Source: Hymenobacter sp. 5317J-9
GTDB taxonomy: Bacteria; Bacteroidota; Bacteroidia; Cytophagales; Hymenobacteraceae
Direction of reading: 5' to 3'
Length of the DNA stretch: 64,000 nucleotides
Assembly: GCF_022921075.1 (NCBI RefSeq)
Contig: NZ_CP095050.1
Span: forward strand, 2,852,001-2,916,000
Part shown: piece after piece, positions 1 through 9,203 of the stretch
Layout: each line of letters starts with the position of its first letter
Numbering within the stretch: position 1 is the first letter of the stretch
The notes under the pieces: generated by a model
The model's input: the letters and a program-made list of their open reading frames with translations, nothing else
Told to the model about the DNA's origin: nothing
The model's database searches: none
Made by a program: the position numbers and the translations under genes

Positions 1-341
1 TGCAGCTGCGTGTCGGCGGTAGCGGCGGTGGTGGCCAGGTTTTCGGGTTGGGCAAAATCCTCGAATGACACCGTCATCATCTCGCGCTGGCGCAGCTGCA
101 TCAGCGCCTCGTTTACCATGATGCGGCGCACCCAGCCCTCAAAGCTGCCCTCGAACCGGTAGGTGGGCAGGGCCCGAAACATCTTGGCAAAACCGAGGAT
201 GAGGGCTTCCTCGGCGTCTTCGCGGCGCTTGAGGTAGCGGCGGCACACGGTGAGCATGAGGCCGGCCAGCCGGTCGTAGAGCTGGCGCTGGGCCCGGTGC
301 TCGCCGCGCACGCAGGCAGCGATGAGTTCGGCTTCGTTCAC
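1..341 (-). CDS. RNA polymerase ECF-type sigma factor, N-terminal part (cut by window edge)
   Basis: About 113 codons are visible; the 3' part lies outside the window. The N-terminus (VNEAELIAACVRGEHRAQ) followed by LYDRLAGLMLTVCRRYLKRREDAEE and the FAKMFRALPTYRFEGSFEGW block is the region 2 core-binding and -10-recognition helix of sigma-70 family ECF factors common in Bacteroidota. Region 4 is not in view. I chose a GTG start at 341; a TTG at 356 in the same frame would add five residues. The target regulon cannot be read from the sequence. It is transcribed in the same direction as the fluoride antiporter gene upstream of it, from which it is separated by about 110 bases. Confidence 0.85.
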   Translation of the reverse strand, partial: MNEAELIAACVRGEHRAQRQLYDRLAGLMLTVCRRYLKRREDAEEALILGFAKMFRALPTYRFEGSFEGWVRRIMVNEALMQLRQREMMTVSFEDFAQPENLATTAATADTQL

Positions 342-453
342 GGTAAGGGTGGGCAAAACGCAGAAAGGATGGTGAGTTAGGGCGGCAGATGCCGAAAGGC
401 GGGCCAGGGTTGCCCGGCTCGGTAAAAATATTGTGCCCGCTCCGGCCGCACCG

Positions 454-1743
454 CTACAGGTCGCCCAGGCGCCGGCCCTGCTGCCGGCCCAGGCGCGGGT
501 GCTTGGCCTGGCCCACCACCTGCGCGGCATAAATGCCGTGATGGCCCGAAAGCAGGTAAGCCACCACGCAGCTGATGCCCAGGTATACGCCCGCCTTCGC
601 CCCGAACAGCTCCAGCCCCATGAGGGTGCAGGCCAGCGGGGTATTGGCCGCGCCCGCAAACACGCCCACAAAACCCATGGCCGCCAACAGTGCCACCGGC
701 AGCGGCAGCACCACGGCCAGCGCGCTGCCCAGCGCCGCGCCAATGAAAAACAGCGGCGTCACCTCGCCGCCCTTGAAGCCGCAGCCCAGCGTGAGGGCGG
801 TCAGGGCCAGCTTCAGGGCCCAATCGGTCGGCGGCAGAGGATGTTGGAACGCCTCTACGATAACCGGAATGCCCAGACCGCTGAAGCGGCCCGTGCCCAG
901 GCCCCACATCAGCAGCCCCACCATGGCGCCGCCCACCACGGGCCGCAGCGGCGGAAAAGGGATTGCCGAAAACCAGTGGCCCACCGCGTGCGTGAGGACG
1001 GCAAACAGCCGCGCCACCAGGCCGCACAACGCGCCCACCAGCAGCGCGCTGCCCAGCCCCAGCGGCGTGAGCGCCAAGGCCGGCAATTCGGGGTAGGGCG
1101 TATGGCCCACGCCCCAGGCCCGCGTCACGGCATCGGCCACCACGGCTGCCAGAAAGCTTGGCAGCAGCGCCTCGTACCGAATGGAGCCCAGCAAAAAAAC
1201 TTCGAGCCCAAACACCGCGCCCGCCAGCGGTGTGCCAAATACCGACGCAAAGCCGGCGCTCATGCCCGCCACCAGCAGCAGGCGCCGGTCGCGTGGGCGC
1301 AGCCAGCGGCCCAGCTGGTCGGCCAGGGTGCCGCCCATCTGCACGGCCGTGCCCTCGCGGCCCGCCGAGCCGCCCACCAGGTGGGTGAGCAGCGTGCCAC
1401 CCAGCACCAGCGGCACCATGCGCAGCGGCAGCGTCTGGCTGGGCCGATGAATCTCATCCAGAATAAGATTGTTGCCGCGCACTGCCCGGTCACCATAATA
1501 ATGGTATGCCAGCCCAATTGCCAGGCCGGCCACGGGCAGCAGTGCCAGCATCCAGGCGTGGGCCTCGCGCCAGCGCGTCACCCAGTCCAGCGCCACCAGA
1601 AAGCCGGCCGAAGCCGTGCCTGCCAGGGCGCCCACCACCGCACTAATCAGCAGCCAACGCAGCAACAAAAGGGCGGCCGAAGCGGTGCCGTGCGAACGTA
1701 CCCGGGCGGATACGAAATGAGGGAGGGAAAAGCGAATCGGCAC
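454..1743 (-). CDS. CLC-F type fluoride/proton antiporter
   Basis: A 429-residue polytopic CLC-family membrane protein expected to export fluoride in exchange for protons across the inner membrane. Visible CLC motifs are GREGT (gating Glu at about residue 130), TPLAGAVFGLEV (residues 171-182) and GGEVTP (325-330). Three points separate it from chloride CLCs and match the fluoride clade as I know it: GNNLI near 90-94 where chloride CLCs have GSGIP, a Val at the position of the internal proton Glu (E then V at 181-182), and Glu plus Thr in GGEVTP instead of GxFxP. The start is GTG at 1743 with no Shine-Dalgarno sequence. A fluoride riboswitch sits about 50 bases upstream, which independently supports the substrate. 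Confidence 0.9.
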   Translation of the reverse strand: MPIRFSLPHFVSARVRSHGTASAALLLLRWLLISAVVGALAGTASAGFLVALDWVTRWREAHAWMLALLPVAGLAIGLAYHYYGDRAVRGNNLILDEIHRPSQTLPLRMVPLVLGGTLLTHLVGGSAGREGTAVQMGGTLADQLGRWLRPRDRRLLLVAGMSAGFASVFGTPLAGAVFGLEVFLLGSIRYEALLPSFLAAVVADAVTRAWGVGHTPYPELPALALTPLGLGSALLVGALCGLVARLFAVLTHAVGHWFSAIPFPPLRPVVGGAMVGLLMWGLGTGRFSGLGIPVIVEAFQHPLPPTDWALKLALTALTLGCGFKGGEVTPLFFIGAALGSALAVVLPLPVALLAAMGFVGVFAGAANTPLACTLMGLELFGAKAGVYLGISCVVAYLLSGHHGIYAAQVVGQAKHPRLGRQQGRRLGDL

Positions 1744-1773
1744 GGAGCGAACGAAAAGATGAGCTGGTCGGCG

Positions 1774-1788
1774 CGGCCTGCGGGGCCG
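1774..1788 (-). other. Small GC hairpin between riboswitch and start codon
   Basis: CGGCC-CCGCA-GGCCG can form a 5-bp stem on the minus strand just after the riboswitch core and 30 bases before the GTG start. A short T-rich stretch (TCTTTT) follows about 20 bases later. It could be part of the expression platform, but it is too short to call a terminator. Confidence 0.3.
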
Positions 1789-1793
1789 TCCGT

Positions 1794-1856
1794 TCGGTAG
1801 GAATCATCAGCGCGGAGCGGGGGCTCCGGCGGTTCGCGGTGGAAATCCATCACCGT
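1794..1856 (-). promoter_or_regulatory. Fluoride riboswitch (crcB motif)
   Basis: Read on the minus strand, the segment begins GGTGATGG-AT-TTCC-ACC, continues AACCGCC, a GGAG/CTCC hairpin, and ends GCTGATGATTCCTAC. These blocks, in this order and spacing, match the conserved core of the crcB-motif fluoride aptamer as I remember it. It lies in the 5' leader of the CLC-F gene and begins a few bases after the expected transcription start. Expected role: fluoride binding turns on expression of the exporter. Confidence 0.9.
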
Positions 1857-1868
1857 TGGCAGGCGCGG

Positions 1869-1876
1869 CAAATATA
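1869..1876 (-). promoter_or_regulatory. -7 promoter box TATATTTG for the riboswitch/CLC-F transcript
   Basis: Exact match to the Bacteroidota -7 consensus TAnnTTTG on the minus strand. Transcription would start near 1862, immediately before the aptamer. No clear -33 TTG was found at the usual distance. Confidence 0.5.
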
Positions 1877-1972
1877 GCGCAAAGCGGGTTTTGGGCTTTG
1901 GGCAGCGATATTTCCGGCCCCGCCTTCGGTTATTTGCACGGCCATCGCCTGTTGGCTCATTCTTGTTTTTTC

Positions 1973-2965
<993 letters not shown>

Positions 2966-3080
2966 CCTGGTTTTAGAGCAAACGAAGTGCTGCAACAGCT
3001 TTCAGCAACTGTGCCGCCGGCTCAACAGCCTTGCGCGGGGCGGTTCTGTATACAACAGCTTTGGTTTGCACCAAAAAGCA

Positions 3081-3116
3081 AAAGCACCAACCCGATGAGG
3101 CGCTGGTGCTTTTCTT
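3081..3116 (+). terminator. Bidirectional terminator hairpin
   Basis: AGCACCA (3083-3089) pairs with TGGTGCT (3104-3110) and is followed by TTTCTTTC on the plus strand; the minus strand also has T-rich sequence after the stem. It lies between the convergent ABC ATPase and CoA-binding genes. Confidence 0.65.
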
Positions 3117-3154
3117 TCTAAACTGTAAGGGGGCGAAGTTGCCAGTTTGTGCTT

Positions 3155-3514
3155 TTAATACTGCCCGATGGACAGCAGCACCAGCGTGCAGGCCTCTTCG
3201 GTCTGGATGCCCCGCTGCTGGGCCAGGCGTTCCAGCTCGGGGTTTTCGGTGCCGGGGTTGAAGAGGATGCGTTTGGGCTGCAGGTCGAGGATGTAGTCGT
3301 ACCAAGCAGGCTGGTTTTGCGGGCCCACGTAGAGCGTCACGGTGTCGATGTCTTTTTCCTGCGGGCGGTCGGTGTGAATGGTCAAGCCGGCCACTTCGCC
3401 TTTGCGAATGCCAACCGGCACCACTTCGTGGCCGTGTTGCTTGAGCATGTGCATGGCCCGAAACGAATAGCGCTGCGGGTTGTCGGAAGCGCCGAGAACG
3501 AGGGTCTTTTTCAT
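3155..3514 (-). CDS. CoA-binding domain protein (YccU-like)
   Basis: A 119-residue single-domain protein. The N-terminus MKKTLVLGASDNPQRYS and later VPVGIRKGEVAGL and FNPGTENPELE match the Rossmann-like CoA-binding domain found in YccU and in succinyl-CoA synthetase alpha subunits. No catalytic domain is attached, so a biochemical role cannot be assigned. The ATG is at 3514. The gene converges on the ABC ATPase, with a shared hairpin between them. Confidence 0.85.
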   Translation of the reverse strand: MKKTLVLGASDNPQRYSFRAMHMLKQHGHEVVPVGIRKGEVAGLTIHTDRPQEKDIDTVTLYVGPQNQPAWYDYILDLQPKRILFNPGTENPELERLAQQRGIQTEEACTLVLLSIGQY

Positions 3515-3647
3515 GGATGAAAAGATGCTGGATGAAGAAATGTCACCGGGCCGTTTTACGCTTCACTATAAACAGCAAGGACGCCAAGCCAGGTGAGTGT
3601 CCGGTGCCCGGGCTCCCGAAAGGCGGCCCGGGCTCGGCTAATACCTT

Positions 3648-5216
3648 CTACGACAAAACTGCCAAAACCGCTTCGGCGCACCGCTCGCCGTCCATGGCCG
3701 CCGATACAATGCCGCCCGCGTAGCCTGCGCCCTCGCCGCACGGGAATAGTCCCGCCACCTCCGGGTGCTGCAGCGTGGCCGGGTCGCGCGGAATGCGAAT
3801 GGGAGCGGAGGTGCGGCTTTCCACGCCCACAATCTGCGCGGCGTTGGTGGCGTAGCCCGGAATTTTGCGGCCGAAGTCCTGAAAGCCCTGGCGCAGGCGT
3901 TCGGCTAGGTTGGGGCCCAGCACGTCGTCCATGCGCACCGAGACGAGGCCGGGCTGGTACGACGTTTCGAGCAGGCTGCCCGATGTTTTCCGCTTGAGGA
4001 AGTCGCCCAGCAGCTGGGCTGGGGCCTGCTGCGTGCCGCCGGCCGCTGCGCACGCCCGTTGCTCCAGCGCCTGCTGAAAGCGCAGGCCCGCCAGCGGGCC
4101 GTGCTGGCGCAGGTCGAGGTCGGCCAGCTCCACCGCGGCCACAATGCCGGAGTTGGCAAAGCGGGAGTCGCGGCGGCTCGGCGACATGCCGTTCACCACC
4201 ACTTCGCCCTGGGCCGTGGCCGCCGGCACAATGAACCCGCCCGGGCACATGCAGAACGAAAACACGCCGCGCTGCTCGCCCTTCACCTCGGTTTGGTGCA
4301 CCAAAGAGTACGACGCGGCCGGCAGCAGGCCGCGGTCGGTGCGGCGGTACTGGGCCTGGTCTATCAGCGCTTGGGGGTGCTCCACGCGCACGCCCATGGC
4401 AAAGGGTTTGGCTTCGATGAGCACGCCTCGTTGGTGCAGCAGCTCGTAGATGTCGCGGGCCGAGTGGCCCGTGGCCAGAATGGTGGCTTCCGCTTCCAGG
4501 TTTTCGCCCGAGGCCGCGACGACGCCGCGCAGCCGATTGCGGTCGAGCAGCAGGTCGGTCACGCGCGTTTCGAAGCGCACTTCGCCGCCGGCCTCGATAA
4601 TGGCTTCGCGCAGGGCCTGCACCACGGCCGGCAGTTTGTTGGTGCCGATGTGCGGGTGGGCATCTACCAAAATGTCGGGCGTGGCGCCGTGCTGCACCAA
4701 GCGCCGCAGCACGCGGCCCACGTCGCCGCGCTTGGTGGCGCGCGTGTACAGCTTACCATCGGAGTAAGTGCCGGCGCCGCCTTCGCCAAAACAATAATTG
4801 GAATCCGGATTTACCAGCTGCTCCTTGTTGATGGCCGCCAGGTCGCGGCGCCGCGTGCGCACGTCGAGGCCGCGCTCCAGCACGATGGGCTTCAAGCCCA
4901 ACTCCAAGCAGCGCAGTGCTGCGAACAACCCTGCCGGCCCCGCGCCTACTATTAAAACTCGCGGCGAATTGGTTATAACATTTGGATAAAAAAACCACGG
5001 GCCGAACAAATCCTTAGGCGGAGTATTTGTGTAAACGTCAGCGCGCAGCCTGACTTGTGCCTGGCGTCCTCGTGCATCAATGGAACGCCGTTTTAGGTGC
5101 ACAAAATCAGCTTCGCCAGTTTGCAAGCCCGCGTGGTTCAGAATAGCTTCGTAACGGGCAAACTCATCAAATGCTACCTCAGGGTTGAGTAATAGCTCGA
5201 CTTCTTTCTTTGACAT
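3648..5216 (-). CDS. FAD-dependent oxidoreductase (NAD(FAD)-utilizing dehydrogenase family)
   Basis: A 522-residue flavoprotein of unknown substrate. The dinucleotide-binding motif VLIVGAGPAGLFAALRCLE is at about 87-105, preceded by an 80-residue N-terminal domain typical of this family (RRSIDARGRQAQVRLRADV). Further family blocks are NYCFGEGGAGTYSDGKLYTR, ATGHSARDIYELL, MGVRVEHPQ, FCMCPGGFIVPAA and, at the end, LFPCGEGAGYAGGIVSAAMDGE, the usual C-terminal FAD contact. I start at the ATG at 5216 (MSKKEVELL); the open frame continues upstream to 5342, but that part looks non-coding and contains a -7 box. Confidence 0.88.
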   Translation of the reverse strand: MSKKEVELLLNPEVAFDEFARYEAILNHAGLQTGEADFVHLKRRSIDARGRQAQVRLRADVYTNTPPKDLFGPWFFYPNVITNSPRVLIVGAGPAGLFAALRCLELGLKPIVLERGLDVRTRRRDLAAINKEQLVNPDSNYCFGEGGAGTYSDGKLYTRATKRGDVGRVLRRLVQHGATPDILVDAHPHIGTNKLPAVVQALREAIIEAGGEVRFETRVTDLLLDRNRLRGVVAASGENLEAEATILATGHSARDIYELLHQRGVLIEAKPFAMGVRVEHPQALIDQAQYRRTDRGLLPAASYSLVHQTEVKGEQRGVFSFCMCPGGFIVPAATAQGEVVVNGMSPSRRDSRFANSGIVAAVELADLDLRQHGPLAGLRFQQALEQRACAAAGGTQQAPAQLLGDFLKRKTSGSLLETSYQPGLVSVRMDDVLGPNLAERLRQGFQDFGRKIPGYATNAAQIVGVESRTSAPIRIPRDPATLQHPEVAGLFPCGEGAGYAGGIVSAAMDGERCAEAVLAVLS

Positions 5217-5272
5217 TTGTATAAGAAAGGTATTTATCCTTTTGAGTAATAATTGGTTGGCCAAAGCCGATG

Positions 5273-5280
5273 CAAAGGTA
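5273..5280 (-). promoter_or_regulatory. -7 box TACCTTTG upstream of the FAD oxidoreductase
   Basis: CAAAGGTA on the plus strand reads TACCTTTG on the minus strand, an exact TAnnTTTG match 57 bases before the ATG at 5216. No clear -33 TTG was found at the normal spacing. Confidence 0.45.
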
Positions 5281-5422
5281 CACACCATTGCAAGGCAGGC
5301 TTGACTTTGTAGCCCGCCGGCCAAAATGGGCGTCATTAACATGCTGAGAGGCGTTTCATTCCAACTGCTTTAAAAACCCAATGCGAAGCATGTTTTGCTA
5401 TGGACTTTCGTTAGTTTGCCGC

Positions 5423-6742
5423 ATGGCTGAATCAACTCGTGCTTCCACGGCTTTGCGCTTTCGCTCCATTATTAGTGGCTCCATCGGCAACCTGGTTGAG
5501 TGGTACGACTGGTATGCTTACTCCGCGTTCGCCCTCTACTTCGCCCCAATTTTCTTTCCGAACGGCGACGCCACGGCCAAGCTGCTAAACACGGCCGCCA
5601 TTTTTGCGGTGGGCTTTCTCATGCGCCCCATTGGGGCCTGGCTGCTGGGGGCGTATGCCGACCGGCACGGGCGACGGGCTGCATTGCTCCTGTCGGTGCA
5701 GCTCATGGCCGGCGGCTCGCTGCTGATTGCGGCCACGCCCGGCCACGCGCGCATTGGGGTGGCGGCGCCGGCGTTGCTGCTGTTGGCCCGGCTGGTGCAA
5801 GGCATTAGCGTGGGCGGCGAATACGGCACCTCGGCCACCTACTTGAGCGAGATGGCCGGGGTGCGGCACCGCGGCTTCTGGTCCAGCTTTCAATACCTCA
5901 CGCTCATGGGCGGGCAGCTGCTGGCGCTCTTGGTGCAGCTGGGCTTGCAGCAGCTGCTCACCCCGGCCCAGATGGGCGAGTGGGGCTGGCGGGTGCCGTT
6001 TGTGATTGGGGCGCTGGCGGCGCTGGGAGCCCTGTACCTGCGCACGCACATGAGCGAAACTGCCGCTTTTGAGCAGCACCGAGAGGCCGCCAGCGCCGGC
6101 GAGGCGTCGGGCGCCCGAGCCTCGGTGCCCAGCCAGCTGCGGGTGTTGGCCCAACACCCCAAAGCAGTGCTCACGGTTGTGGGCCTCACGCTCGGCGGCA
6201 CCCTGGCGTTCTACACCTATACCACTTACGCTCAGAAATTCCTGGTGAATACGTCGGGCTTCAGCAAGGAAGCGGCCACCATGATTTCGTTTGGCGTGAT
6301 GGCCGTGGCGCTGTTGTTTCAGCCGCTGCTGGGCGCCATTTCCGACAAGGTGGGGCGCCGGCCCGTGCTGCTGATGTTCGGCATCGGGGCCACGCTGGGC
6401 ACGGTACCGCTGCTGCGCCTGCTGGCCGGCACGCACGATGCCTGGGTGGCCGCGGGCTTGCTCATTTCGGCGCTGTTTGTGGTGAGCGGCTACACGTCCA
6501 TCAGCGCCGTGGTGAAAGCCGAGCTGTTCCCAACCGAAATCCGCGCCTTGGGCGTGGGGCTGCCGTTTGCGTTGACCGTGGCCATTTTTGGCGGCACCGC
6601 CGAATACGTGGCCTTATTTGCCAAGCAGCGCGGGGTAGAGGAGTGGTTTTACTGGTACGTGACGGCCTGCGCGCTGCTGTCGCTGGTGGTGTATTGGCGC
6701 ATGAGCGAAACCCAGGCCGAAAACGGCCACATGGTGGACTAA
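5423..6742 (+). CDS. MFS transporter, metabolite:H+ symporter type (KgtP-like)
   Basis: A 439-residue inner-membrane permease with about twelve hydrophobic segments. The opening GSIGNLVEWYDWYAYSAFA, then GFLMRPIGAWLLGAYADRHGRR and LARLVQGISVGGEYGTSATYLSE, are the signatures of the metabolite:H+ symporter branch of the major facilitator superfamily, which includes the alpha-ketoglutarate permease KgtP, ShiA and ProP. The second half carries ISDKVGRRPVL. Organic acid uptake is the likely role; the exact substrate cannot be read. The start is the ATG at 5423, which directly follows TTAGTTTG, a near match to the -7 box. The gene is divergent from the FAD oxidoreductase. Confidence 0.85.
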   Translation: MAESTRASTALRFRSIISGSIGNLVEWYDWYAYSAFALYFAPIFFPNGDATAKLLNTAAIFAVGFLMRPIGAWLLGAYADRHGRRAALLLSVQLMAGGSLLIAATPGHARIGVAAPALLLLARLVQGISVGGEYGTSATYLSEMAGVRHRGFWSSFQYLTLMGGQLLALLVQLGLQQLLTPAQMGEWGWRVPFVIGALAALGALYLRTHMSETAAFEQHREAASAGEASGARASVPSQLRVLAQHPKAVLTVVGLTLGGTLAFYTYTTYAQKFLVNTSGFSKEAATMISFGVMAVALLFQPLLGAISDKVGRRPVLLMFGIGATLGTVPLLRLLAGTHDAWVAAGLLISALFVVSGYTSISAVVKAELFPTEIRALGVGLPFALTVAIFGGTAEYVALFAKQRGVEEWFYWYVTACALLSLVVYWRMSETQAENGHMVD

Positions 6743-6757
6743 GGCCGAGTATAGGCG

Positions 6758-7033
6758 CTATTCGTCCGCGGCCGGCGGCTGCGCGCTACCGGCAAAACCG
6801 TTGGCGAGCTTGCCCAGGTCGACGTGCGAGCGTGCGGTGTTGGTATATACTTCGATTAGCATGGCCGAAAGAGCCTTTGCCACCTCGGGCCCGCCACGGG
6901 CCATGGTGCCCGAGATGACGCCGTAGTAAAACGTGGCGAGGGCGTCGCCGTCCCACATGCCGCGCAGGTTGTCGTGAAGCGCGCGCGCCTGTTCGAGGGA
7001 GGTGTCGATGATTTTCTGGTCGGATTCGGTCAT
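6758..7033 (-). CDS. Conserved hypothetical protein, 91 aa
   Basis: A small soluble protein (MTESDQKIIDTSLEQARALH...) predicted to be mostly helical, with no signal peptide or membrane segment. I do not recognise a family. The frame has good codon use for this genome and ends 15 bases after the convergent MFS gene stop. The ATG at 7033 is preferred over an upstream in-frame codon at 7054 because the upstream residues look like non-coding translation. Confidence 0.6.
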   Translation of the reverse strand: MTESDQKIIDTSLEQARALHDNLRGMWDGDALATFYYGVISGTMARGGPEVAKALSAMLIEVYTNTARSHVDLGKLANGFAGSAQPPAADE

Positions 7034-7126
7034 GGGGCGGTGCGCGGCGCGCAATGGATGCCCTTAGGTACGGGCGGCCCCGCCGCAGGTTGGAGCCAGC
7101 CGCCTGGGCAGGCGCCTAAACGCAGC

Positions 7127-7178
7127 AATGGCCGGCAATGCCCGCAACCGAAGCTTCGGTTGGGCATTGCCGGCCATT
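7127..7178. repeat. Long near-perfect inverted repeat
   Basis: AATGGCCGGCAATGCC (from 7127) and GGCATTGCCGGCCATT (to 7178) flank the perfect palindrome CAACCGAAGCTTCGGTTG, with a two-base bulge at 7143-7144. The stem is about 24 bp. It lies between the stop of the tryptophan dioxygenase gene and the start of the 91-aa gene, so it may end the former's transcript, although no T-run follows on the minus strand. Confidence 0.8.
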
Positions 7179-7197
7179 TTACCAGAGGCTTAAAAAG

Positions 7198-8192
7198 CTA
7201 GAGCGCGCCTACGCCTTCTTCGAGCACGCTTTCCACCCAGCCTTTGCCCCAGTCTTCGAGCTCCTGGGCGCTCCAGAGTTGGGGGTAGAAAATGCGGCGC
7301 TGGAATTTGGGGGGAGGTAGTTGCGCCAGTTGGTGCCGCCGGTGGCGGCCACATCGATGGGGTTGCGGTGCAGGTAGCGCACCGCCGATTTGAAGTGCAT
7401 CAATGGCCAGTTCACGTTCACGCTCACGTCGAGCTGGCGCATGGCGCGCAGCAGGCGGGGGTGGTGACGGTCTTCCTCGGGCAGGCGCTGCACCACGGCC
7501 CACACGTTGCGGTCGTGGTAGGCGGCGGCGTGGCGCACGAGGTCGGCGGTGTACTTGCGCTCAAATTCTATCAGCGTGAGGGCCTTGGCGCCGCTGGCCT
7601 CGATTGTGGCCCCGGCTTTCCAGTAGATGCAGCCCAGCAGCTGGTCGAAATCGTGGGCCGAAGCCTCGCCCAGCGTTTGGCGCTTCACCTGGTCGGTCAG
7701 GTTTTCGAGGGCCGTGCTGGCAATCTCAATCATGCGGTACTGCACGCTCTGGAAGCCCGAGGCCGGCATGAGGGCCATGCGGAAGTCGAGAAACTGCTGC
7801 TTGTCCATGCCGTCGACCATCACATCAAACGAGTCGATGAGGTTTTCGAAGTAGCGGTTGATGCGGCCCAGGCGCAGCACTACTTCGCCCAGTGTGGGGG
7901 CCTGCAGGTTGCCGATTTGCTCGTACTCGCAGAGGCAGAGCTTGAAATACAGCTCCGAAATCTGGTGGTACATGATAAAAATCCGCTCATCGGGCAGGTT
8001 GGTGAGCGGGCGCTGAAGGGAGAGTAAAGTGTCTAGCTCGATATAATCCCAGTAGTTGATGTATTTGGCGTGGTAAAGGCCTTCGAGGTAGGCGGCCAGG
8101 TCCTGGCCGTCGGGAACGTATTTATCCTGCAGCCGTCGGAGCTGAGCCAGCACGGCTGGGGAAAATTCGTCCGGGGTGGGAACGTCGGACAT
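7198..8192 (-). CDS. kynA: Tryptophan 2,3-dioxygenase family protein, apparent frameshift near C-terminus
   Basis: A heme enzyme family that opens the indole ring of tryptophan to N-formylkynurenine. Family blocks seen: IMYHQISELYFKLCLCEYEQ (heme-side His), SGFQSVQYRMIE (substrate-side Arg) and ATGGTNWRNYLPP. After NYLPP the zero frame runs NSSAAFSTPNSG to a stop at 7209, which is unlike the family. The next frame gives KFQRRIFYPQLWSAQELEDWG and ends at 7198, which is the expected C-terminus. The switch is at a run of six G (7309-7314 on the plus strand; C on the coding strand), where one extra base restores the frame. This is either a sequencing error or a real lesion. The start is the ATG at 8192. 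Confidence 0.85.
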
Positions 8193-8241
8193 AAAAAAAG
8201 AGGGGTAATGATGGGAGGGAATTGCCTGGGTGGAGGCAGGG

Positions 8242-8270
8242 CAAATATCGACAAAATACTGAGGTTGCAA
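8242..8270 (-). promoter_or_regulatory. Candidate promoter for the tryptophan dioxygenase gene
   Basis: On the minus strand TTG (8268-8270), an 18-base spacer, and GATATTTG (8242-8249) match the Bacteroidota -33/-7 pattern with one mismatch in the -7 box. The ATG is 50 bases downstream. Confidence 0.45.
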
Positions 8271-8448
8271 GCCACCGATTTAGGCGGCGTGCCGAACATT
8301 TGGCTACGGTGGCGGTTAGGCCGCGTTTGGGGCGGCTGTTTTGGCGGGAGCGCGGCGCTGGCCGCGGCGGCGAAAGGAGGGCGCGGCGGTAGATTTGGGC
8401 CCCATCCGCTACTTTTAAGCCCCCAACCGTAGCGCGCGGCGCAACTAC

Positions 8449-9129
8449 ATGGCCGAGAAATCCAGCATTTTTGATATGATTGGTCCCGTGATGATTGGGC
8501 CCAGCTCGTCGCACACGGCTGGCGTGGTGCGCATTGCGCGCGCCGCCATTCGCATTCTGGGCGCCGTGCCCACCGAGGCCGTCATCACGTTCTACAACTC
8601 GTTTGCCCGCACCTACGAGGGCCACGGCTCCGACCGCGCCATTGTGGCGGGCCTGCTGGGCTACGCACCCGACGACACGCGCATCCGCACGGCGTTCGAC
8701 CACGCCGCGGCCGCTGGCCTGCGCTACACCTTTCAGAGCGTGGGCAATGCCTCCACCATGCACCCCAACACCATCAAGCTGAACCTGCTGGACGGCGCCA
8801 CCGGCCACCGCGTGGAAGTGGTGGGCCAGAGCCGCGGCGGCGGGGTCATTCGCATTGTGGAAGTCGACGGCTTTCCGGCCGATTTTTCGGGCGCGCTGCA
8901 CACGCTCATCATTGATGCCCACGACGTGCCGGGCTCCATTGCTTTCATCGCCTCGGTCATTGCCCACGACCAATGCAACATCGCCACCATGTTTGTGAGC
9001 CGCAAGGGGCGCAACGACGCGGCCCGTCAGTTCATTGAGATGGACAGCCCCATCAAAGAAATCACGCTGCAGTACCTGCGCCAGCTGAGCTGGGTGCAGC
9101 GCATCACCTACATTCCCACGCTGGAATAG
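8449..9129 (+). CDS. sdaAB: L-serine ammonia-lyase, iron-sulfur-dependent, beta subunit
   Basis: A 226-residue protein matching the beta chain of two-subunit Fe-S serine dehydratases, which convert L-serine to pyruvate and ammonia. The opening FDMIGPVMIGPSSSHTAG is the hallmark of the family; ARTYEGHGSDRAIVAGLLG and HPNTIKLNL follow. Residues from about 148 (LIIDAHDVPGSIAFIASVIA, CNIATMFVSRKG) form an ACT-type domain. The alpha subunit gene (sdaAA) is not adjacent in the window. TACTTTTA at 8410-8417 resembles a -7 box 32 bases upstream of the ATG. Confidence 0.9.
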   Translation: MAEKSSIFDMIGPVMIGPSSSHTAGVVRIARAAIRILGAVPTEAVITFYNSFARTYEGHGSDRAIVAGLLGYAPDDTRIRTAFDHAAAAGLRYTFQSVGNASTMHPNTIKLNLLDGATGHRVEVVGQSRGGGVIRIVEVDGFPADFSGALHTLIIDAHDVPGSIAFIASVIAHDQCNIATMFVSRKGRNDAARQFIEMDSPIKEITLQYLRQLSWVQRITYIPTLE

Positions 9130-9203
9130 ACCGGCCGGGTAATAAAAATGGCACCTTGCCGATTACAACACTGCTACTTCCGACTAAAACACTTTTCTGC
9201 AAA

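Noticed and set aside
433..1800. 455-codon open frame on the plus strand opposite the CLC-F gene
   Set aside because: Translation is rich in Gln, His, Arg and Ala with no domain; it is the antisense shadow of a GC-rich real gene.
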